DNA from: Harmothoe impar
Taxonomy: Eukaryota > Annelida > Polychaeta > Phyllodocida > Polynoidae
Length of the DNA: 64,000 nt
Direction: 5' to 3'
Assembly: GCA_947462335.1 (NCBI GenBank)
Contig: OX381713.1
Coordinates: 23,428,381-23,492,380, forward strand
The position numbers and the translations under genes were made by a program. The notes under the pieces were generated by a model that saw nothing but the letters and a program-made list of their open reading frames with translations, did not search any database and was not told where the DNA came from. Positions 57,266-64,000 of this stretch are shown here, in pieces. Numbering within the stretch: the first letter of the stretch is position 1; each line of letters starts with the position of its first letter.

Positions 57266-57430
57266 CTTCCATTAGCTCGCTAAATATGTGTACCTTTAGA
57301 GGGTTGTTGAGCATTAGAGCCAATTCCATTGCAATTGCATGGGAAAGATGCTGTCGTGGAGGATATCTTAGAGAAAGAAGTAATATTTGGGAAATGAAAT
57401 CTTGGAATCTATTTGGGAAAAGAGAAAGTA
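57266..57430 (-). CDS. Array exon with intact frame and donor
   Basis: Minus-strand peptide FPNRFQDFISQILLLSLRYP, then PRQHLSHAIAMELALMLNNP and LKVHIFSELMEG, followed directly by GTGAGT. The other copies of this exon that I translated carry TGA in place of the CGA of PRQHLSH. No domain recognised; the helical, Leu-rich composition gives no clear clue. The acceptor side was not fixed. Confidence 0.35.
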
Positions 57431-58130
57431 AAAGTGTACTGCACCACATTAATGTCTTATGTCCCATTACAGCCTTACTCTCATAACTAGGGCACAGAAA
57501 ATATGCAGTCTTAATGGATGCCAGTGTGCACATATCTACACCCTCCTGAACATTAAGAGGGGCATAACTTGCATTACTTTCATCAATTTACTCTCGAGAT
57601 AACTTTGCTTTTCTGTCCAAGCTGACAGTATGAACAGGATCATTTGGTCTGATGAGTTCATGATGTACATTAGTGTCAACGTATCACATAGCTCCTCATA
57701 GCAAAAGTGTCTTGACACTTAAAACAGTTATAACTAGCAAACTAGCATTAATCATTTGCTTTGATTCAGATCCTAATTATTTTACAGTTATCCTTTGTCT
57801 TAATCTAAACTCATATATGCTCTATATACTGTATATTACACACAGTTTCTGATCCATGTGCTTTTTGCAATCATGGTCATCATGGCACAGTCTTACCATT
57901 TAACCCAAATCGATCTCACCTCTTAGTGCCAAAGCTGCAAAGATAGTGCAGTCGGAGATGGTTTTAGGGGAAAATTTGATGGGAGCACCCACCTCCATTC
58001 TCTTGTTTTTTTTAAAGATATGCTGAGGGTTGAGAGTCTATGACTCATCTCAGGGACTCATTCATGCTGTAATTAGTTCATGAGGCAAGCTCGTGTAGAT
58101 GTATCACATAGTCCTGATGAGAAAAGAAGA

Positions 58131-59027
58131 TGTTTATAATCCAGCCATGGTTTCGTGAAGCAGATGCTTTTTGTCTGCATAGGGATGGCAGTCTTTGTTT
58201 TCCAAACGCAAATCTGCAACTTGTTGCAACACTTACTTATTACCAGTAAACTATCTTTGAGTATTTTCTTTGATCTAGGACCTAATCATTCTGCAGCTCT
58301 TCTGTGTCTTAATCTAAACGTACAATAGCACTTTTAAACTTTTTGTAAATTCAAATTTACGGGCAAACAGATGGTATTCAGCTATACTCCAACACAAAGT
58401 GTTCTGCTTCCCTATTACAGTGAATTGCCATTACATCAGGGCTAGCTGCTATTGTATATGTGACAGGCTTATTGCTGAAAGTAAAGATTGTACGTGGTAT
58501 TGCTGTCACAAGATATAGGTACAGAAACTCCAGTTTCCTATCTGGGCCGCTGCTGACCTCCTGTAGCGTCAATTTGCTAGCATAATATTGATGTGGCTTT
58601 CCCAAATGAATATTTAGTGTGTGAATTTGCAAAACAATACAATGGGCAGAGAAGGCTGTGTGATGTGTCATTGTACTGGGAAACGGCTAGCTATTGGCGC
58701 GCAGGGCGATCAGCAATTGGCGGTTAGGACACGGCGTCATGACGCTGCTTAAATATTAAATGAGATGCGAATATATGCATAGTTTGATTTGTAATATGTT
58801 TGAAAGGGAGATAGTGGATGGGGAGTGAGAGGCTGGGCGAGGGCAATAGTTTCGATACGCTCGGCACTATAGACCTATGAACTTCATTGTTCGCTTTCAC
58901 TACTTGATCAGTATGAATATAGTTCCAGTCTCAAGTTATAAGTATCAATATGATTCGCATCACAACTTAGCCGGTACAGAACTCAAATATACTATCACAA
59001 ACAAATATACTATCACAAGAGTCAGTG
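58131..59027. other. Intergenic; one minus-strand frame of unknown value
   Basis: A minus-strand frame at 58378-58671 (97 codons; segment VTAIPRTIFTFSNKPVTYTI) has protein-like composition but no recognisable similarity and no convincing splice sites. The rest shows no structure. Confidence 0.25.
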
Positions 59028-59158
59028 TATAATCTACACTTAAAAGCGCAACCTAGATGAGAAAAGAACGGACCGAGAGTCCGATAAACTCTTGAGTAAG
59101 TCCCAGGCGTCACAGCACACTTGGACGTAAAACAATCCAACCAATCAATCAATCAGTA
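59028..59158 (+). mobile_element. SINE-like retroposon 3' end
   Basis: Contains GCGCAACCTAGATGAGAAA, GTCCCAGGCGTCA and ACTTGGACGTAAAACAA, ending in CAATCAATCAATC. Very close to the copy at 63880-64000. Confidence 0.65.
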
Positions 59159-59428
59159 TAATCTCCACATTTGTTTACAAATGACCTGTTTGCTTCTGTG
59201 CTCCTTGTTATTGTATACTATACATGGTATCTGATCCACGCAGTTTGTTTATTAATAAATATACTTACTTGTCCCTCAGGGAAACTTTTCCTCCAGCAGT
59301 TTACATATATCACCAACCACAGCATCTGTTCCCAAGATGATTCTATTGTGTTCTCCTTTGCTAGTTGGCGTTGGCATTAAGTCCATCGGAAACTACTTTG
59401 TATCAATGATGTGAATGGTTCTCTTGAC

Positions 59429-59635
59429 TTATCTCAAATACGGTACACAGTTCTCTACATCCTCCTCGGCATTTGCTGTCATGTTAGAATAGGACTTTTT
59501 GAAATCTTTTCGTGCGTCCACATGGATGCCCACCACCGCAGGATTCGGTCTCTTGTACATAGACCGGGGTAGTACATTAAATCGATCCTGTCGCTGCTGT
59601 TCAGTCTTGCCCATGGCTTTTGCTCCAGCAGTCTC
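59429..59635 (-). CDS. Possible isolated exon, minus strand
   Basis: After TTTTTTTAG-like acceptor sequence, a minus-strand frame reads MGKTEQQRQDRFNVLPRSMY, then KRPNPAVVGIHVDARKDFKK and SYSNMTANAEEDVENCVPYL. The composition is protein-like and the region is not part of any repeat I could see. I do not recognise the family and found no neighbouring exon. Confidence 0.25.
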   Translation of the reverse strand, partial: ETAGAKAMGKTEQQRQDRFNVLPRSMYKRPNPAVVGIHVDARKDFKKSYSNMTANAEEDVENCVPYLR

Positions 59636-59639
59636 ACCC

Positions 59640-60109
59640 TAAAAAATTCATGGAGGTCCTGCAATTCAATGAGGATAACCCTCCCTCAATTCTTACTGAC
59701 TCTAACGAGTCTTAGACGTGTGTATGTCTGTAGTTCCTCTTCGATAGCTGTGTTCAGTGAATGGACTAGTTTCCCAACGTCTGTTCATGACATTTATGTC
59801 GCTTGCAAGTCGAACTGAGTTAACTGTCATGTTGACTATTTTAATTGTTTTTACTCAATTTTCTCTTTAGTTCACTTGGCAATGGACATCAGTGATATAG
59901 CTCATTTGTGAACTGCTTCAGCTGCTGAACATCTTTTAGTTTTCTTTTTTTTCCCCAGATGATAGTTGGGTAGTGGGCCTATAGTTTATATTAGCCTGTA
60001 CTAGTAAGTTTTAAAGAAAGTGGGATTCAGGTGTCAATACCGCTGTACACTCTTTTGGTTTCCCAGTAAGGTTGCTGCATGCAGATAAGACTCCTTCATT
60101 TCATAGTCA
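59640..60109. other. Non-coding flank of the tandem duplication
   Basis: No gene seen. A CTCTAACGAGTCTTAGACGTGTGTATGTCTGTAG-like passage near 59700 resembles the start of the duplicated units (CTCTAATGAGTCCTAATCTG), so a third, older fragment may be present. Confidence 0.35.
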
Positions 60110-61130
60110 CTCTAATGAGTCCTAATCTGGTGTATATATGTTCTCATTGATGGCTATATCAGCCTGTAAAAGTATATATTTATAATTATAAGAGACACAA
60201 CTAGAACGACAAAAGTTCATTTTAAAGGTGGCTTTTATTTTACCATGTTAAATCATATTGATCACAACATCTCGGCTTGATTTGCCTTCATCCGGTGATC
60301 AGGTATATATTCAAAATACATTTTTGATCAATAACCCCTACTGATTCTTGATGTACCGACAAGTTCCTTAAGCACAACTACCATTAGAGCTGGCAACTGG
60401 ACAAACTGGTTGTAGGCATCACTCTTAAGAAAATATGTCTATGGTGTGTCCAAGTTGGTATCCATTACATGTATACTGTATGTGTTCTATCTGGATAGCA
60501 TTTCTCCCACCATGTCTGCAAAATGTAAGGTTGTGAAATTGTCAGGGTTAAAACCATTACAGCCTGCAGTTGACACTAGCATGTCTGTATAACTATAGTA
60601 CCATCTTACCCATACAAGTGGTTTTCAAGTATTTAAGAGTTAAGTTTTTCCTATGGGCTTCCTAAAGTTGGCTCTGTTCTTGGACCACTTGTATTTAATC
60701 CGTGCCACTTCCATACGGCAGAACGCTTACTCACTTGCATTTTTTAAAAGCTGACAAATTACCAGCCCTTTGTCTTAACAGTTTTGTGTGGGTAAGTATC
60801 CAGGTTTAGACCAGGGGTTAAGTGTATGGACCTCCATGTATTACTATGCAGTAGTTCTGGTCTGGTGTGGAGGTCTCAGCAGCTCCATGGCTAGGTGTGT
60901 GTGTTACTCCACCCAGATCCTTACTCCATCACAAGTCCCTTCATGTCTGCAATATGTGAAATTGTTCTGTGTACAGCTATTGCAGACTGGCATGTCAATA
61001 TAACAATAGATTTCCCTTACCCTCAATTACTGCAGTGTCTTGTTATTACTCAGGGCTTCCTCAGGTTCGCTCTGCACGTGGACCACTTGTATTTCTGAAG
61101 CTTCGAGCAAGGGCTGACTCCAAACTGATG
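60110..61130. repeat. 1.03-kb tandem duplication, copy 1
   Basis: Runs from CTCTAATGAGTCCTAATCTG to GGGCTGACTCCAAACTGATG. It matches 61140-62184 along nearly its full length with scattered substitutions and small indels. Each copy also contains two diverged internal halves, both with CATGTCTGCAA...TGTGAAATTGT and GGGCTTCCT...TTGGACCACTTGTATTT-like words. No gene. Confidence 0.75.
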
Positions 61131-61139
61131 TTCTTAGTC

Positions 61140-62184
61140 CCTCTAATGAGTCCTAATCTGGTGTATGTTTGTATGTCCTCATTGATGGCTATATCAGCCT
61201 GTAAAAGTATATATTTAAAAATGATATAATAAGACACAACTAGAACGACAAAAGTTTATTTTAAAGGTGGCTTTCATTTTACCATGTTAAATCATATTGA
61301 TCACAACATTTCGGCTTGATTTGCCTACATCCGGTGATCAGGTATATATTCAAAATAAATTTTTGATCAATAACCTCTACTGATTCTTGATGTACCGTCA
61401 AGTTCCTTAAGCACAACTACCATTAGAGCTGGCAACTGGACAAACTGGTTGTTATGTAGGCATCACTCTTAAGAAAATATGTCTATGGTGTGTCCAAGTT
61501 GGTATCCATTACATGTATACTGTATGTGTTCTATCTGGATAGCATTTCTCCTGCCATGTCTGCAAAATATAAGGTTGTGAAATTGTCAGGGTTAAAACCA
61601 TTGCAGCCTTCATTTGACACTAGTATGTCTGTATAACTATAGTATTATCTTACCCATACAAGTGGTTTTCAAGTATTTAAGAGTTTAGTTTTTTCTATGG
61701 GCTTCCTAAAGTTGGCTCTGTTCTTGGACCACTTGTATTTAATGCATGCCACTTCCATACGGCAGAACGCTTACTCAGTTGCATTTCAAGCTGACAATTT
61801 ACCAGCCCTTTGTCTTAACAGTTTTGTGTGGGTAAGAATCCAGGTTCAGACCAGGGGTTATGTGTATGTACCTCCATGTAATATCATGCAGTAGGTCCTG
61901 GTCTGGTGGGGAGGTGGTCATTCTGTGGAGGTCTCAGCAGCTCCATGGCTAGGTGTGTGTAGTACTCCACCCAGATCCTTACTCCATCAAAAGCCCCATC
62001 ATGTCTGCAATATGTGGAATTTGCTGTGTACAGCTATTGCAGACTGGCATGTCAATATAACAATAGATTTCCCTTACCCTCAACTACTGCAGTGTCTTGT
62101 TATTACTCAGGGCTTCCTCAGGTTCGCTCTGCACGTGGACCACTTGTATTTCCGAAGCTTCGAGCAAGGGCTGACTCCAAACTG
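61140..62184. repeat. 1.03-kb tandem duplication, copy 2
   Basis: Direct copy of 60110-61130 at an offset of about 1030 bp, with an extra TGGTTGTTATGTAGGC variant and a longer CATTCTGTGGAGGT segment. No gene. Confidence 0.75.
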
Positions 62185-62649
62185 ATGTTTGCTTCGTGAT
62201 AACAGTGAGAGTTGGCATAACCTCTCTGCATGAAGAAACACACCAAGAGCTTGGTCTTATAATACAGAGGCACCACTTCTCCTTCCCTTAGTTTTAACTT
62301 GTGGCAATCAATTCATTTTATACAGCCTTCTTGAGCAAGGATAGAAGTGCCTGTGTTATTCTTGGGCTCCAAGCCTTGGGAACTTTTTGTGGCAGACCTA
62401 ACTATTTAAACAGGGTGGCCAGTATTCCAAGGTTTTGTTGCTGTGTCAGGTATGCTAAACTCTCGGCTTGGCATTCGGCAGTGATCATCCCATTGTCTTA
62501 CCTACCAGACCAAAGTTCCAGTATCTAAAAGATCTAGTGCCGTCATTGGGAAACTCAAGTTGTGTCGTCGATAATCCAAGATGCAGATGATGTTTTATTC
62601 TAATTCACAGTTTCTTCTGTAACACTCCCAAACAATGGATGTCACTTAG

Positions 62650-62910
62650 TTAAGTGATACAATAAATAGCTATACTATCATATGTATGGCTGTTCATAGT
62701 CTATTCTAGGTTTTGTTGTAAAAGTACTTTTGGCCTATTGTCCAATCAAATCTGAGAAGTCCCACAGGGTCTATGTATGCTGGGACGTTAAGCAAATCAA
62801 TCAATCAATCTATACTTAGCTTCTGGTTCGTCAGTATTGAAGACTGGTGTTTTTGTACAACATGAAGCCAAAGTTGTCCTTCAACACTGATTGTGGCAGC
62901 TCGAGATATT
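62650..62910. repeat. Diverged direct duplication, copy 1, interrupted by a SINE tail
   Basis: AATAAATAGCTATACTATCA, AAAGTACTTTTGGC and GGTTCGTCAGT...GGTGTTTTTGT match 63340-63525. Between the TTTTGGC and CTTAGCTTC parts lies about 75 bp with GGGACGTTAAGCAAATCAATC (62735-62812), absent from the other copy. Confidence 0.6.
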
Positions 62911-63058
62911 ATCGCTAAGTGATTCAAAAGTACAAGAATTTGGAGTTTCTGATGGCAAACATGGGATGCAATGGAATGCAGTTCATAGCTGTTGTATTCA
63001 CAATATCCGTTTCATACTTTGACTTATGTTACTAAGGTAGATGATGCAATAAATAGAC

Positions 63059-63153
63059 AAAGGTTCACGAGTATAGTTCCCACGGAGGGTTATTTCACGA
63101 GGCGAAGCCGAGTGAAATAACCCTCAGTGGGGAGCTATAAGAGTGTTCCTTTG
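63059..63153. repeat. 95-bp imperfect palindrome
   Basis: The arms AAAGGTTCACGAGTATAGTT and AGCTATAAGAGTGTTCCTTT, with GAGGGTTATTTCAC paired to GTGAAATAACCCTC, fold around GGCGAAGCC at about 63106. A nearby GGTTATTTCACGGG (63278) and CCATGAAATAAATAGCC (63342) suggest a larger degraded element. Likely a MITE. Confidence 0.65.
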
Positions 63154-63339
63154 TGTTTATTTCATGTCATAATTAACTATATATTTCAAAATTCCACTTA
63201 ATTGGTCTGAAAAAGCCATTTTATAGTGTTTAAATCATCAATTTTAATGGTTTTAAAGGCCGTGAAATACGGGCGATGGTTATTTCACGGGGGTGTTAAA
63301 TACGGCCTTCCTTGGTTAAGTCAATGGGAGTGCCGTATT

Positions 63340-63530
63340 CACCATGAAATAAATAGCCATACCATCACATTTAACTAGCTGTTCATTGTCTGTGTTAACT
63401 CTTGTGTTATCCTTGAAGAGTAATTTTGGCTTACAGTACTTACGTACTGGTTCGCCAGTGTTGTAGACAGGTGTTTTTGTTCAACATTTCAACAAGTTGT
63501 CGCTCAGCACTGATTTTGGCAGTCCCAATG
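63340..63530. repeat. Diverged direct duplication, copy 2
   Basis: Partner of 62650-62910 without the SINE tail, giving the pre-insertion state of that site. Confidence 0.6.
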
Positions 63531-63874
63531 TCACATACTAGTAACAAGAAAAAGGTTGAAGTATCTCAAAAATGTTAATTTTCTTGAGATACTCCTCAAG
63601 GGGGGCATGTTCCTATGCAGTGTCTGCTTATTCTCTAATGTTCTTCGGTCTTGGTTATGAGGGCATGGGTTTAGACATGCATAATACTTACCTAAGAACA
63701 TGATTGAAAGATTTCAATTGCTTTTACAGAGCCCATTAAGTTTTGAGATACTAATTCCAACTGAGGCAGAAATCCTTATTTTACTGACAAGAATTCTGTA
63801 GTATCTTATCAAGTTATCATTTTTCTTGAGAGATGCCAAGAGTTAGCTCGGGGGGGGGGGGGTGTTCTCCCCAC

Positions 63875-64000
63875 TCACACACTTAAACGCGCAACCTAGA
63901 TGAGAAAGGAACGGACTGCAAGTCTGATAAACTCTTTGGGTAAGTCCCAGGCGTCATAGCACACTTGGACCTAAAACAATCCAATCAATCAACCAACCTC
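63875..64000 (+). mobile_element. SINE-like retroposon 3' end, cut by the window edge
   Basis: GCGCAACCTAGATGAGAAAG, GTCCCAGGCGTCATAGCACA and AAAACAATCCAATCAATC match the copy at 59028. It is preceded by a G run (63850-63861). Confidence 0.65.

Larger units (their letters stand above)
56680..58130 (-). pseudogene. Decayed array, part 3 (best-preserved copy)
   Basis: Resumes after the 1.39-kb element with the same unit order. It contains two frames without stops (listed separately) and a further ELS-type block near 57900-58040. Unlike the other copies, the stop codon before QHLSH is CGA (Arg) here, so this copy is closest to a coding state. Confidence 0.45.

Overview
The window is nuclear DNA from a multicellular animal. 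It has an intron-rich gene with GT-AG introns, long intergenic tracts, several satellite families and many small transposons with terminal inverted repeats. Frequent AGGCCTA-type words, SINE tails ending in (ATCA)n and a single USP20/33-type gene suggest a marine invertebrate such as a mollusc, echinoderm, hemichordate or cephalochordate. The sequence does not settle which.

1-14.4 kb: after an upstream stretch with a 21-bp minisatellite and a TIR element, one complete gene fills 4.46-14.44 kb on the + strand. I reconstructed 21 coding exons (929 codons) with matching phases. They encode a ubiquitin-specific protease of the USP20/USP33 type: ZnF-UBP, a UCH protease core with catalytic Cys161 and His661, and two DUSP domains. 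It is the only confidently identified cellular gene.

14.4-27.6 kb: the 3' flank, a pyrimidine-rich tract, a 128-bp satellite with higher-order organisation (16.2-18.4 kb), about 4 kb with nothing recognisable, a 2.9-kb fold-back element, a 1-kb TIR element and a small MITE.

27.64-36.46 kb: the standout object. It is an 8.8-kb, almost spacer-free, near-perfect palindrome bounded exactly by a 6-bp direct repeat (GCAATT) and starting AGTAGTAT. Each 4.4-kb arm holds the same intact 288-codon ORF of unknown family, a CAG-rich repeat, an older internal inverted repeat, and a terminal promoter-like cluster of CCAAT, CACGTG, GGAAGTG, ZNF143-like and forkhead-like words. I read it as an inserted fold-back mobile element, perhaps a non-autonomous Polinton-like derivative, with both arms carrying a cargo gene.

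36.5-42.5 kb: a GC-rich patch with a possible first exon, then nested TIR elements, including a hAT-like MITE inside an older repeat.

42.5-58.1 kb: a decayed tandem gene or retroelement array read on the - strand. One exon, with peptide core ALMLNNPLxVHIxSELMEG, recurs many times, mostly with a shared stop. The array is split by a 5.9-kb block of satellites and fold-backs (46.56-52.49 kb) and a 1.4-kb TIR element (55.27-56.66 kb). The copy at 56.8-57.5 kb is the best preserved.

58-64 kb: SINE 3' ends, a 1.03-kb tandem duplication, a second diverged duplication and a 95-bp palindrome, with no convincing gene.
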